From: Taxillus chinensis
Taxonomy: Eukaryota > Streptophyta > Magnoliopsida > Santalales > Loranthaceae
Direction of reading: 5' to 3'
DNA length: 64,000 nucleotides
Assembly (NCBI GenBank): GCA_023512835.1
Contig: CM042090.1
Span: forward strand, 2,054,826 to 2,118,825
Shown here: in pieces, positions 9,321 to 21,496 of the stretch
Numbering within the stretch: position 1 is the first letter of the stretch
Layout: every line of letters starts with the position of its first letter
The notes under the pieces: generated by a model
Seen by the model: the letters and a program-made list of their open reading frames with translations, nothing else
The model's database searches: none
What the model was told of the DNA's origin: nothing
Position numbers and translations under genes: made by a program

Positions 9321-12124
9321 GGATGAAAGGTTGTACTGAGGTTCACCCTAGTACCCAAAGCTCGCTGCAGCTGTCTCCAAAACTGAGAGGTGAACCTCGC
9401 ATCCCGATCAAATACAATAAACAATGGGACTCCATGCAACCGCACAATAACATCAATATACCTCTGTCCCAAAGTCCTCACTGGGTCTGTCTCTCGAATC
9501 GAAATAAAATGCGCCGATTTGGTCAACCGATCCACAATAACCCATATAGTGTCGTGTCCCCTGGAACGAGGAAGTCCAGTGACAAAATCCATGGTCACGT
9601 GGTCCCATTTCCACTCTGGAACTGGCAATGACTGCAACTCACCAGCTGATCTCAGGTGCTCTGCCTTGACCTGCTGACAGGTCAAACACCTCCTCACAAA
9701 ATCAGCAACGGCCTTCTTCAGGCCTGGCCACCAAAACTGCCTCCTCACGGCAAGGTACATCTTGGTCCCACTAGGATGTACAGCTAACCTCGACTGGTGA
9801 AATTCCTGAAGAACCTCCTCCTGAAGAGAAGTGGGAACTATCAATCTACCCCTATACTGCAGTACATGCTCTGAATGCTCAGTCCAATCAGAATGTGCCT
9901 GCCCAGTCTGAATCCTGTCATAGATGACCTCACAATCAACGTGCCCCAACTGATCCTCTATGATCCTGTGCTGCATCTCTGGGATTGCTACAACAACACT
10001 GAGGGTCCCTCGCCCATCGCTGGTCACCATCTGCAACCTCATCACTACCAATTGACCCATCATCTCCCATTCCTTAATGGCACAATGGGCCACCACGGCC
10101 CTGCTCTTCCTACTCAGAGCATCTGCCACCACATTACCCTTCCCAGGGGTGTACATCATATCAAACTGAAATTGCTGCAGGTACTCCACCCACCGTCTCT
10201 GCCTAAGGTTCAGGTCTCGCTGAGAGAAGATATACTGCAAGCTCTTGTGGTCCGTATACACCACAAACTTCTCCCTAAGGAGATAATGCTGCCAGCTCTT
10301 GAGTGCAAAGATCATTGCAGCCAACTCCAAATCATGCGTGGGATAGTTCTGCTCATGTGGTCTCAACTGCCTAGATCCATAAGCAATCACCTGCCGAGTC
10401 TGCATCAACACACAACCAAGTCCCACCCTGGAAGCATCACAATACACCTCGAAAGGCACACCCTCCTGTGGAAGAATCAAGATAGGTGCTAAGGTCAATC
10501 GTGCCTTCAGCTCCATGAAAGCACTCTCACACGCATTAGACCAAACGAAAGGAACTCCCTTCCTGGTCAGGTTTGTCATAGGAGCTGCCAACCTGGAAAA
10601 ATCCTCCACGAACCTCCGATAGTAGCCTGCCAAACCAGGGAAGCTACGAATCTCAAACACATTCGTGGGCCTCTTCCACGACATGACTGCCTCAATCTTC
10701 TCAGGATCCACTGTGATACCCTCCGAAGATACCACATACCCCAAGAAGTGCACCAGTTGTAACCAGAAGTCACATTTCGTGAACTTCGCGTACAACCGAT
10801 GCTCTCGCAAGGTCTGCAACACAACCTGCAAATGCTCATCATGCTCCCTCTTGGTCGCTGAATAGACCAAAATATTGTCGATGAACACCACAACGAACAT
10901 ATCTAAATATGGAGCAAACACCTGGTTCATCAATCCCATAAACACTGCTGGAGCATTCGTGAGCCCAAACGGCATCACAAGCCACTTATAATGCCCGTAA
11001 CGACAACTGAACGCGGTCTTAGGGATATCTTCCTCCCTAACCCTCAACTGATGGTTTCCAGATCTCAAGTCTATCTTGGAAAACCATCTCACACCTCGAA
11101 ACTGATCGAACAGGTCATCAATCCTTGGCAATGGATACCTGTTCTTCACAGTCACCTGGTTCAGCTTCCGGTAGTCTATACACAGCCGAAGTGAACCATC
11201 CGCCTTCTTGGAAAACAACACTAGAGCGCCCCATGGTGAGCTACTCCACCTGATAAAGCCTCGCACCAATAGGTCATCTATCTGTCTCTTGAGCTCTCTA
11301 AGCTCCGTCGGTGCCATCCTGTAGGCCGCTAACCTGATCGGTGTTGTCCCTGGCAACAACTCGATCGAAAACTCTACCTCCCTCACTGGTGGCAAACTGA
11401 CCAAGTCCTCGGGAAACACATCCGGGAACTGATCTACAATGGGTGGCAAAACAGCCTTCCCCTCTCTCCTCCTGTCAACCAACGTCAAACTGGCTAACTG
11501 GTGGGTCACATCACCCCACCCATGCCTCAAAGGTCCCAACCTGCATGCCTCCTCGGTCCACTCACCCACAAAGACACCCCACGTGCTCTCTGGTGTGAGG
11601 AACATCACACACCATCGAAAACAATCAATCTTGGCCTCCACGGAGACCAACCAATCCATACCCAGGATAACATCAAAAACATCAAACTCCATGACATACA
11701 AATCACACATCAAGTTAACACCCCCAAGTGTTACCTGACAAGCACGACAGATACTCTCAAGTATCACAATTCCACCCAAAGGTGAAGCAACCATCAGAGA
11801 CTGACTAACTGTCTCTTGGTCTAACTCCAATCCAACCACCATAGCATATGAAATAAAAGAATGGGTAGCACCAGTGTGAATCAAAACTGAACAAATAGTA
11901 TGAGAAATGATGATGGTACCTCTCACCACTGAAGGTTCTGCTCCTGCCTCGTCCACTAGTGGAACCTCTGCCTCTCTGCTGGTGAGGGCAAAAGTCCTCC
12001 CTCGTGGTCTACTGCCACTAGCCTGGCCCATTGGGGCCTTGCCCCGCTGATCAACATGACCCTGTGCCTCCCGCTGAGGCTGCTGCACCGCAGGTCGCGT
12101 CTGCGTGCTATGTGCCGGTGGCAC
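9321..12124 (-). pseudogene. pol: G2 pol: protease, RT, RNase H and truncated integrase, one long frame
   Basis: Open for about 934 codons before the G3 LTR adds a few foreign residues. Order: protease (motif [10 protein letters not shown], residue 83 is His where Asp is expected), RT from about residue 245 ([27 protein letters not shown] with Asn at residue 417 in place of the second catalytic Asp), RNase H ([12 protein letters not shown]), integrase HHCC and the first two catalytic Asp ([16 protein letters not shown]). The third catalytic residue and the C-terminus are lost. So the frame is long but protease and RT should both be inactive. His83 codon is 11876-11878 and Asn417 codon is 10874-10876. 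Confidence 0.92.
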
Positions 12125-13284
12125 TGACCTCTGAGACGGAGCCCCACACCTCGTGCCTGATCTCTCGGACGAGGGCCTACACTGCTGGTCGAGCTAAGGG
12201 TAATACATTCCCTAGCTCCATGTCCCACCTTCCCGCATCGGAAGCAAGTCATCTTTTTCCTCGGGCAATCTCTCGATACATGCCCAGTCAAACCACAGCT
12301 CCAACAGGCCCCTGATCTCCTGCTGGATGAACTCTTATGGGGTCCCACCGCCTGGCTGGAAACCCTCTGCACCTACCTCCTCTCAGGATGAGGAGCACTG
12401 CTCTCCCCACTCTGTCTCTTCTTGCCCGAACCTGCCGAACCGCCCGGCCTCTGGGCTCTCGCCTGATCTTGACCTCGCTCAATAATGAGCACCTTATTGA
12501 CCGCCTCCCGATAGCTGGTCAACTGCATCAGTTCTAGCTATCTTTTCAGAGATGGCCTCAAGCCCTGAATAAAATCCTACATCTTACGAGCTTCCTTTTC
12601 CCAAGCCTCAAGAGCAAACCGCCCTAAATTTGTGAAGGCTTGCACATACTCACCCACCGTCTGGCCACCCTGCTGAAGCTCATAATACTCTGTCCGTCGG
12701 GCATACTGTACCGAGATGGGAAAATACTCCCCAAAGAAGCGCTCAATAAACTCTCTCCAACTCATCTGACTGCCATGGACAGCTCTAGTGGATTCCCACC
12801 ACCTGCGTGGGATACCCAACAGATAGTGCGTCGCCACGCGCACTCTCTCCTCATCTGGCACCCCGATCATATCAAAGATATCCTCTGTCCACCTAATCCA
12901 GTCCTCCGCTACCTCTGGCCGCGAACCATCCTCAAAAGTCCTGGGTGCATGTTTCAAAAACTGTGCATCCCAGTCCACTCCTCGTCGTGCTGGCTCTATC
13001 ACGACCTCCTACTGGTGCACATCCTGCACCACCCTCGCCTCCTGCTGCTGAGGCTGTGGTGGCCGCCGAGGCCGCTTGTTGCCTCTTCAGCTCATCCACC
13101 TCTCTAGCCATATCCTCATCGAGCCCTGCATACCCTGCATGGCCTCCTGCAACTGAATCAACACCTGAGCCAAATCAGGTCCCACAACGGGGGCTGACGA
13201 TCTCTGCTGCCCTTGGTGCCCCGACTCTATCGTGGGCTCCTCTGCCGGGCCTTGGCCTCGGACAGCTCTCCTCGGTGGTGCCAT
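12125..13284 (-). pseudogene. gag: G2 gag, frameshifted
   Basis: The start at 13284 gives MAPPRRAVRGQG, chosen because G1 gag starts alike; an earlier in-frame Met at 13308 is less likely. The capsid part is open at 12577-13002 (EDWIRWTEDIFD, FFGEYFP). Two intact CCHC zinc knuckles lie at about 12200-12310: CWSCGLTGHVSRDC and CFRCGKVGHGAREC. Frame changes near 13085, 12575, 12400 and 12150 separate the parts. In an intact relative gag would run on into pol. Confidence 0.86.
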
Positions 13285-13782
13285 CACACTGGCCACAACA
13301 ACAAACAATCAAATGATCATTACTAGCACCGCTAGCACAAACAGCCATCAAAGGCATAACCGACTTGTAGGTTCTCACCACACGACCCGTAGGTCCATAC
13401 AATGCATATAGCATCGTGTCCCCCATCAAGGTACACCACACGACCCGTAGGTCCACAACCATGCTTATAGCATCGTGTCACCCCTCAGGGTACACCACAA
13501 TCAAGTCCTGGCTCTCACGGCCACGTGCCATCCTGGCACCACATACAAGCACATCACACGCAAAGACAATCTAGTTCCCTATATGCACACAATCATACCA
13601 CTAGCAATGCACCCTATACCCATGTATGCTCCTAGGATGATCTAACTGACACCAAAATAACCTAGAATACATGTAAGGACTGCGTTGATCAGGGGCCCTC
13701 CCTACAGTTTTCCAAGTCACATGGAATCAATTAACCACCCCTCACTAACCTAGGTCCACTAGACCATGCTTCGATACCAACT
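13285..13782 (-). other. G2 leader with primer-binding site and a 58-bp direct repeat
   Basis: On the minus strand TGGTATCGAAGCATGG (13764-13779) follows the LTR end by three bases; it differs from the G1 site (CGAAGC for CAGAGC). Positions 13381-13437 and 13439-13497 are two head-to-tail copies of a 58-bp unit beginning cacgacccgtaggtcca. No gene is seen. Confidence 0.8.
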
Positions 13783-16172
13783 TGTCATGCCCCCGAATTC
13801 CAGGGAACCCGGAATCGGGTACATGACTTCCCCTTGCCCGCACCCGATAGGTCAAGGGGTTGGTGACTAGCACCAATGGAGACTACACCGCGGGTGCTGT
13901 CTCAAATATGCAACCCTGTACAGTCATACATCAAAGGGTAATCCTGTACTTTCCCACATATCATCATACATACAATGAGTCAAACAGTCATACAGACATC
14001 ACACCACACAGTATGCAAATACAACTATCCAAGGACCCATGTCCGGGATATCACATAAAACATTACAGAATATAAATGTATCATACATCAGAGTAATGGG
14101 CGTCCTCCTGGAAGAAAGTCCTCCACTAGTCTCGGGTAACACCTGAAAAGGGTAAACAACAAGTAGGGGTGAGCGACAAGCTCAGTAGGTGACCCCAAAA
14201 CTCCACATCATGCAACACATATAAGTCTATACTATATGCTCAGTGTACTCGTGCACCGTGTAGTGTGCACAATCATCAGGACTCAGCCTGCAACAAACAT
14301 CAGGACTCAGCCTGCTCACACATGACAACTTGTCCACGATCCTCCATGGGATCCTAGCTCAGGGCACTCACCCCTAGCTCCACGAGCTCAACGGCTCAAC
14401 TCAGGCCTTAGCCTGTCCACAACGCAATATGCCCGGCCACAGTCGCCATACAAGCCTGCCATCGGTGCATATGCCTGCCCCGTCAACCACATAGCACCAT
14501 CGGTGCATCACGGTGAGAACCCAAACAAGTCACGGAGTCCATGCCCCAATACCTCACACTAACACACGAACATGAGTATGGCATGTCATTCTCAATATTT
14601 CCTTTAAAACTGTAGCCAGTCTTCACAAGTAAATCCTCAATCCTTGATTTATGAAGGAAGTACCCATAACAGCTATTTTCTTGAAATCAAAAGTCCCGGC
14701 ATTGGGTTCCCATATCATAAATAAGATAATCTGATTTTTGGGGATTTTTCTGAGATGTCTAACACCACTTTCCAAAAATTCACCACTACGAACTTTTGGG
14801 TTTTTCTGAGATTTTACACTAAATCCCAATTTTCACATTTTGAAAGAGTAAGAATTTATTTTTCTAGTATTTTTCTTTGAATCCAAATGAGGGGTATTTC
14901 GTTATTTACATTGTAACTTAAGTATAACTTAAATATGGGTATAGGTTGCAATGTAAATAGGTCCAGTCCAGTGCTGTACAGTGTCAATTTACACTGCAGG
15001 AGCTGCGACTCGTAGCTCAGAACCTGCGACTCGTAGCTGCGGAACGACGACTCGTAGCTGCGGAGCGCGCCTCGAAGACTCGAAGCGAGGCTACGACCTT
15101 CGACTACGAACTACGAGGCTACGAACTACGGGTCTACGAACTACGGGTCTACGAACTGCGAACTACGAACTACGAGGCTACGAACTTCGACCCTTCGACT
15201 ACGAACTTCGGGTCTTTGTCAGTTCGACCCAGGAACGCGCCCAGGGTATTGTTCATCGTCGTTTTTGCCTGTTCTTCGTCTGGAACGCGCCCAAAAACTC
15301 CCAGACGCTCACTAACACCCCTGTTTCGCAACAAACTACGATATCTACCTCAAAACGCGTCCAGAATGCCTCTAAATCGCGCAGAAACAACAGAAACACG
15401 TATAAAATTCCAGATTTCCTAGAAATCTAGATCTAAACCAAGATTGCCATGGTTAACTTATCAACCCTCATGAAAAACACAATAAATCAACCCCAAAATC
15501 ACAGAAACATATGTCCACAGTGATATAAAATAGTTCTTAACCACAAATCTTATGCTAAACCATTAGATCTAACCCAAAATTGGTTTTCCCCAAATTCTAG
15601 GGTTCATGCTCAATTTCATAAATCATAATAAATTTGTGCAGATCCAAAACAAGAGAGAGATAAGAAGTTCAAGGACACCTACTTGAAGTGAATCTTTGAG
15701 CTCCACGAACCCAAATCGCCCCAAATCGCCAAGGCCTCCAAGCTCTCTCAAGCTCTCTCTCTCAAACGCACAAACGTGAAACGTAAAGTGAAAGCTTCTT
15801 TTTTTTTTTTTTGCTATTTATATTTCTGCCAATCAACTGACCTAGTCAACCATTGACCCAGTCAATAATTGACCCCCCAACACAAAAATTGACCTCCATG
15901 GCCCCGAACTCCAAATTGAGTCAAACTACAGTCAAAACGCTCGAAATGACGAGCACAACACTAAATAGATATTATTACACCCAAATGATTGCCCAAACAC
16001 AAGGTCAACCAAAAACCCCGAAAAGTTAACAATCGGGTCAAACGGGACCCCGACTCGGAATCGGGCCCAAGTACAGTCAAAATGCTCACATCGACGACTA
16101 CACTACCGTCCAGATAGTTACATTCCCATAGAATGGCTATCTCTCAAAACTACCCAAATACGAGTCTTTACA
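13783..16172 (-). repeat. 5' LTR of G2 (2390 bp)
   Basis: On + it reads tgtcatgccccc...gagtctttaca, so on the minus strand TG...CA with a primer-binding site next to its end. A TATA-like ATATAAATAG is on the minus strand at about 15814-15826, and a CT tract (GA on sense) at 15738-15765. A direct repeat of catcaggactcagcctg occurs at about 14277 and 14301, and a short-motif array at 15000-15230. Confidence 0.88.
15000..15230 (-). repeat. CTACGA-rich short-motif array in the G2 LTR
   Basis: Irregular repeats of gactcgtagctgcgg and then ctacgaactacgggt / ctacgaactacgagg. The array keeps a frame open at 14981-15430, which is an effect of the repeat and not a gene. Confidence 0.8.
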
Positions 16173-16189
16173 GCAAGCTCCTAGAACTG

Positions 16190-17130
16190 CGATGAAGTCA
16201 TCTAGAAGGAACTTGTACCAGACTGAGAGAAAGAAGCCGGTGAGAAGTTTTTGTATTTACTGTTAGAAACAAGGACATGATGAAACTTCATGCTGGTGGA
16301 AACCGAAGCCTGTCATCACAAGAAACAAGTTTGCTATACTTGCAGACTTGGATGTTTGTGATAATTGCGGCAGTGAACGACACAGTGGAATAAATGTATT
16401 TATTCCTGAGCAGAATAAGATAAAGAAAACTGTGAAAGTTCCAAAGAAGAATGAAGTGAAAGCATATCAAAAGACTGTAAAGCCCAAGTTTTAGTGGGAG
16501 TGCTTTAAGTCTAAAGTAAAACAAGTCTACATGGCTAAGAGAAAAGAAGTGGCTCATATTGCTAAGATTGCATTGAAAGTAGACATCAAGGACAGACAGT
16601 GGATCCTTGATAGTGCCTACTCAGGTCACATGACTGGTGACCTGAAGAAACTGTCAGATGTAAACAAAGACAAATCTGGTAAAGTAAGATTTGACAATGA
16701 TAACTCACTAAAGACCAAGGGGCTAGGATCAGCCAAATGGGGAAAGAATAAGCTGAAGGATATTCTACATGTTGAAGGATTGAAATATAATTTAGCATCT
16801 GTCAGTCAGCTGTGTGATGCAGGTCATGAAATGACCTTTACTAAAACTGGCTGCCAAGTAAAGAGAGAAAATGGCAACACAGTAGCAGCTGTAAGAAGGA
16901 CAGATGAAGACTTGTATGTAATTGATGAAAGTAGGACCCATATTTGTCATGTAACCAACGTAGAAAAGAATAAACTCTGGCACAAAAGACTGGGATATCT
17001 GAATCAAAAGAATATGAGAAGACTTCTAAATTGCAAGGCTATAAGAGACATCCCAGACATTAAATGAGAAAGAGAGCATGTCTGCTCAGCATGCTTACAT
17101 TGTAAATAGACCATATTTCATTATAAAGTA
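16190..17130 (+). pseudogene. C1 gag zinc knuckle, protease and pre-integrase region
   Basis: A CCHC knuckle pattern (CIYC, then GHDETSC) is at about 16249-16292 with a TAG stop at 16264-16266 inside it. The open stretch 16531-17067 holds the protease site WILDSAYSGHMTGD, where the usual DSG is DSA, and the pre-integrase region ending in LWHKRLGYLNQ. The Cys pair VCSACLHC of the integrase zinc finger follows after one more stop at about 17065. Two catalytic-site or frame defects make this inactive. Confidence 0.85.
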
Positions 17131-17148
17131 AAAGAGTATAGTTCTAAA

Positions 17149-17796
17149 GCAGCTCTAGACATTGTGCATACAGACTTGTGTGGATCAATGAGAAACAAGG
17201 GACTCAATGGTGAAAGGTACTTCATTTTATTTGTGGATGACTTTACCAGAAGAACTTGTATTATGTATCTAAAACACAAGACAAAAGCTTTAGAGTGCTT
17301 CAAGAAGTATAGAAGAATGGTTGAGAATAACTGTGGTCACTGCACACTATATGAACTATGGTGTGGGAAAAAGTCAACAGCCAAATACTTCAGAATATTT
17401 AGAAGCCTTTGCTTCGTGAAGATAAAGGAGCAAGGAAAAGGAAAGTTTTATGCCAGATCTGAGGAAGAAACATTTGTTGGATACTTATATCAGACAAAGG
17501 GATATAGAGTATTTCTTCCCAGACTTGGAAAAGTCATAACTTCAAGTGAAGTTAAAGTTAATGAGAACTGGAAGAAGGATGTGACTGAATATGAAGATCT
17601 AGAACTTGAAGAAGCAGAACCTCAGGAGGTAGAAAAGTCTGAGCATGAAAAAGAAGAGAAAGAGGAGGACACAGACTCAGAGAAGTCTGATGAAGAAGAG
17701 AAGGAAAAGTCCAATCCTGGAGTAGATTCTACTAAAAAGACCAGGAAGACATGGTCCAGTGTGCATGACAAGGATCAGATCCTTGGTGATCCCTAA
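17149..17796 (+). pseudogene. C1 integrase remnant with internal deletion
   Basis: Begins VHTDLCGSM (first catalytic Asp) and VDDFTRRTCIM, then jumps near 17335 straight to YELWCGKKSTAKYFRIFRSL, the region after the catalytic core. The second Asp and the Glu are deleted. A very acidic Glu/Lys-rich linker follows (about 17560-17720) and leads to RT. The deletion is in-frame, so the stretch still reads open. Confidence 0.84.
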
Positions 17797-19388
17797 GCAG
17801 GTGTAACAACCAGGAGAAAATTTACAAGAGCTACTGCATTACTCTCTCAAATAGAGCCTAAAATAGTTGGAGAAGCAGTAGAAGATGAAGCTTGGATCGT
17901 GGCAATGAATGATGAGCTGGATCAAATTGAAAAGAATAAGACATGGGAGCTCGTTCCTAGACCAAAGAACAAGAGTGTCATCGGAACTAAATGGGTATTC
18001 ATGAATAAGCTGAATAAAGATGGCAAGATTGTCAGGAACAAGGCATGACTGGTGTGCAAGGGATATTCTTAGATTATGGGGATAGACGTTGATGAGACTT
18101 TTGCACTAGTACCAAGGCTAGAAACTATCAGAATGTTTCTTGCTTTAGAAGCACATAAGAAATTCAAGGTTTATCAAATGGATGTGAAGTCTGCCTTTCT
18201 GAATTGGTTGTTGAAAGAAGAAGTGTATATTGAGCAACTAGATGGAGTGTAGATTGCTGATGAAGAGACACATGTCTGTAAACTGAAGAAAGCCTTGTAT
18301 GGCCTAAAGCAAGCTCCTAGAGCATGGTATAGCCGACTGGATAGGTATTTACAAAAAATAAACTTCAGTAGAGGAACAGTGGATCATAACTTATATATCT
18401 GAATTCAGATAAAGGTCGGCTGGCTACCATAGTCTATGTAGATGACATTATATTCGGAGGAAGTCACTCAGGATTATGTGAAGAATTTGCCAAGAGAATG
18501 AGTGATAAATTTGAAATGTCTCTCATAGGAGAACTGACATACTTCTTGGGACTGCAGATTAGGCAAATTGCTGAAGGAATTTTCATATCACAGCACAAGT
18601 ATGCCAAGAAACTACTAAAGAAGTATGGTATGGAAGATAGCAAGCCTGTTAAAACTCCAATAGCTACAGGCTGCAAACTTCATAAGGATCAGGAAGGCAC
18701 AAGTGTAAATCAAAAAGAGTATCAAGGTATGATTGGAAGCCTCTTATACATCATAGCCTCTAGACTTGATCTAATGCAAGCTGTGTGTCAAGCAAGTAGA
18801 TATCAAGTAGATCCAAAGGTCTCTCACTTGCTGGAAGTCAAGAGGATCCTTAGATACCTAAATGGTACATTGGCGATGGGGTTGTGGTATCCCTTTAAGG
18901 ATTTCATTGAGTTATAGGCTTACACTGACGCAGAATGGGCTGGAAACATCGATGACAGGCGCTCTACCAGCAGCTGCAGTTTTTATTTGGGCTCTAAATG
19001 TGTTGCATGGTTGAGCCGCAAACAAAATAGTGTTGCTTGTAGCACGGCAGAAGCAGAGTATGTGGCTGCACATGCGGCATGTACTCAAGTGGTATGGATG
19101 CATATGCAATTGTTAGACTTGGGAGTTAGTGTTGAGTTACCTGTGAACATTTGGTGTGACAATCAGAGTGCTGTCAATATCAGCAGAAATCCTGTCCAAC
19201 ATTCGAAGACCAAGCATATCGACTATCGTTACCACTACATCAAGGAACTAGTGGAAGAGGGAAATGTGCAATTGGTGTATATTCCCACACATGAACAAAC
19301 TGCCGCTATTCTCACCAAACCTCTCTCCATTGAGCTGTTTGATAGACACCGAAGCGGGCTGTCTATACAGCTACCTCCTCACGCGTAA
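17797..19388 (+). pseudogene. C1 reverse transcriptase and RNase H
   Basis: RT motifs: [41 protein letters not shown] and [10 protein letters not shown] (about 18433-18460, both Asp intact). RNase H: CSTAEAEYVA, WCDNQSAVNI and the tail LTKPLSIELFD. In-frame stops at 18046 (TGA), 18070, 18250 and 18915 (TAG) each fit one C-to-T change from CGA or CAG; a frame change lies near 18395. The paralogue C2 has separate stops. Confidence 0.9.
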
Positions 19389-19543
19389 GGCATCAGTGGA
19401 GTTTCCCCCTCTTTCTTTGTAATTGGTTAGCAAAGGGGGAGAGAAGAAGAGAGTACTTTGTCAAGGGGGAGCACACAGTGGAGGAGGTCAGGGGGTGACT
19501 GGAATGAAGCCTCGATGTTGCCAACAATTCCAAAGGGGGAGAT
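19389..19543 (+). other. C1 3' untranslated region with polypurine tract
   Basis: Three AAGGGGGAG-type tracts lie at about 19433, 19464 and 19532. The last, AAAGGGGGAGAT at 19532-19543, directly precedes the LTR. Multiple PPT-like tracts are known for Sireviruses. Confidence 0.8.
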
Positions 19544-21079
19544 TGTTGTTCCTGCGAACCTTTTGGTTGTCATTGTTGTCAACATATCATTGCGAGTTGT
19601 TGTTGGGTCAAAGCTCAGTACAGGGTTAGATAACTTTGTAGAGTGATCTCTTAGAGTGATCTCATAGAGGGAATCCACTATGTACTGACACAAGCTCGAA
19701 GCTCAGGGTCGAAGACTCAGAGAGGGTCGAAGAGTCGAAGACTCGAGGATGGAGAGTCGACGATCAATAGACCACTCAGCTCCAAGCACCACTACAGGAA
19801 CTCGAAGTCATAGACCAGGCGACTCGAAGGTCGAAGGTCGTAGCCAGGCGACTCAAAGGTCGTATGGTTGTAATTTCTCAGACCCAAGGAGCAGACAGGT
19901 AAAGAGCCGTGTCTCGCAGATTTCAAGCAAAGACTCGTAGAGTCACAGCATGCGGGGTCGTAGAGTTAAAGCTCGCAGGGCCGTAGATTGAAGGACCTGC
20001 TGCCGAGACCCATGAAGGCAATCAAGGCAGAATGCAGCTGTTATTGACTCGCTCAAAGACTCGTAGAGCTTTAGGGTCTTAGATTGAGATGTCAGTGAAG
20101 CACTAGCTCTGATCTAGCTTCGAAGTCAGAAAGCAGAAGAGTTGGAAGATCAATACCCATAGCTCGAAGACTCATACTCGAAGAGTTGAATATGTAAACT
20201 CATAGACTAATGCTACGAGGCAATATCTTCGAGGCTATAGCTAGACAAATGAACGGAGCGCGCTACGAAGGAGCAAAATGTGTTGAAGTTCACCGTTTCA
20301 GTAAGTTGTTACCTAGACAACTGTTTTAAGTATGCTAAGTGCTGGAAAACACGTGGACGAAGGGTTTAACATGTTTTAACGGTAAAGATCAAAGCGAGAA
20401 ACATGTTAAACCCTAGACAAAAGGTTTCTGACTGGTACCGACCTATAAAAGCAAGGAATATGCCTGACTCAAGTAGGGCGCCAATAATATTTTGAGAAGA
20501 CAAGAAACGTATCTGAAGAGATACAAAAGGCGACATAGAGTAGCTCATATACACAAATAGAGAGAGAGAGGAAGATTGAAAGAAAGAGATAACAATGAGT
20601 TAATCTATCTTTCTTCCTCATATATTCAGTGAACAAATCGTGAGTCCTGTATAGGAGTGGTTGAAGGTCGAGCATAGCAAACAGTTATTTACACAGGAGC
20701 AGATTCTGTTAGATAGATTCTTACAGTGAGTAAATTCTGGAGCAATACTATTTTTGTATTTGCATTGAATAGAAGAGAGAGTTGATCCTATTGTAACAAG
20801 GGCTAGACCCTACTGTATTAAAAGAGTATAGTGGATTGGACTTGGTGTAGGTACACCCTCACCACCGTGGAGTAGATCACATTGATCGAACCACGTATAT
20901 TATGTGTCTCTGTTTTTTTCTTTCCCATACATGCTTGCTTGTAATTGATATTGCATGAGACACTAAAATACCATCCAAACGAAGACTACATCTGATAGAG
21001 AAATCTCTCTAAAATATCCTACTTGGTAAAACTAAGGGAATAGTTTTAAAGTATACAGATTCACCCCCCTCTCTGTACA
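19544..21079 (+). repeat. 3' LTR of C1
   Basis: Starts TGTTGTTCCTGCG after the polypurine tract. TATA at 20443-20450 (CTATAAAA); a GA tract at about 20561-20590. It ends near ATTCACCCCCCTCTCTGTACA; the exact end is blurred by the following AC repeat. No second LTR is present to confirm the borders. Confidence 0.8.
19690..20260 (+). repeat. TCGAAGACTCG-rich motif array in the C1 LTR
   Basis: Irregular repeats of gaagactcgaag, gactcgaaggtcg and gactcgtagag over about 570 bases upstream of the TATA box. Many units are near-palindromic around TCGA. Confidence 0.78.
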
Positions 21080-21096
21080 CACACACACACACACAC
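21077..21096. repeat. (AC)10 microsatellite at the C1 LTR border
   Basis: Ten AC dinucleotides follow the C1 LTR end. The next 220 bases (21097-21319) hold nothing recognised; they may be an older part of the LTR remnant that follows. Confidence 0.9.
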
Positions 21097-21319
21097 GTAT
21101 ACCAAGGCAATCACGCTTGGACTTGGGAATAATAGTTCTTGTGTGTAAAGATGATGTTGTTGTTGTGTGTGAAATTTGTTTGTGTTGTGGTGTCCTTGTT
21201 GTTGGTGCTTGTTTGTCGGGGTTAGGGGTAACATGGACACTAGTGCTCTCTGGATGAGATGTGTTGTGAGGGGCTTTGAACCCCATTGTTTCATTCAGTT
21301 GTATGGTTTTGGGAGTATA

Positions 21320-21471
21320 GGAATACCCTTGTTGTATGATTGTACAGGTGCATTCAAGAAACACCTGCTATGGGTCCTTTTTGGTGATATTCACCAATCC
21401 CTTGCCCTCGGGTGCAGGTATGGGGTAGTCATGTGCCCGATTTCGGGTCTCCTGGAGTTGAGGGCATGACA
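21320..21471 (+). repeat. 3' end of a G2-like LTR, plus strand
   Basis: The stretch from about 21330 to agggcatgaca at 21471 aligns by eye with the end of the G2 LTR read on its own strand (shared blocks such as tgtacagg, caccaa.cccttg, gtcatgt.cccgatt.cgggt, and gggcatgaca). No primer-binding site follows; G4 gag sequence starts at once. So it is a remnant at the edge of, or inserted in, G4. Confidence 0.7.
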
Positions 21472-21496
21472 GATGCCGTGATTGGGGTCTTAGGAC

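Larger units (their letters stand above)
9321..16172 (-). mobile_element. G2: Ty3/Gypsy Tekay-like element, 3' part missing
   Basis: Minus-strand element with 5' LTR (13783-16172), primer-binding site, gag and a long open pol. Its pol stops inside integrase where the G3 LTR starts; the rest would lie beyond G1 to the left. At its 5' side it sits in the Copia element C1, so gcaag at 16173-16177 would be one copy of its target duplication. Protein sequence is close to G1, but its LTR is of another family (2390 bp, ends TGTAAAGACTCG and GGCATGACA). Confidence 0.9.
16173..21079 (+). mobile_element. C1: Ty1/Copia element, 5' part lost
   Basis: Order protease, integrase, RT, RNase H marks it as Copia. 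It starts abruptly in gag where G2 is inserted and ends with a polypurine tract and a 3' LTR. The PPT followed by TGTTG and the ATTCACCCCCCTCT near the LTR end are typical of plant Sirevirus/Tork Copia elements. C2 at 28342 is a paralogue of the same family. Confidence 0.9.

Noticed and set aside
9296..12124. G2 pol as an active 942-residue polyprotein
   Set aside because: The last residues are LTR sequence, integrase is cut, and protease and RT catalytic Asp are replaced.
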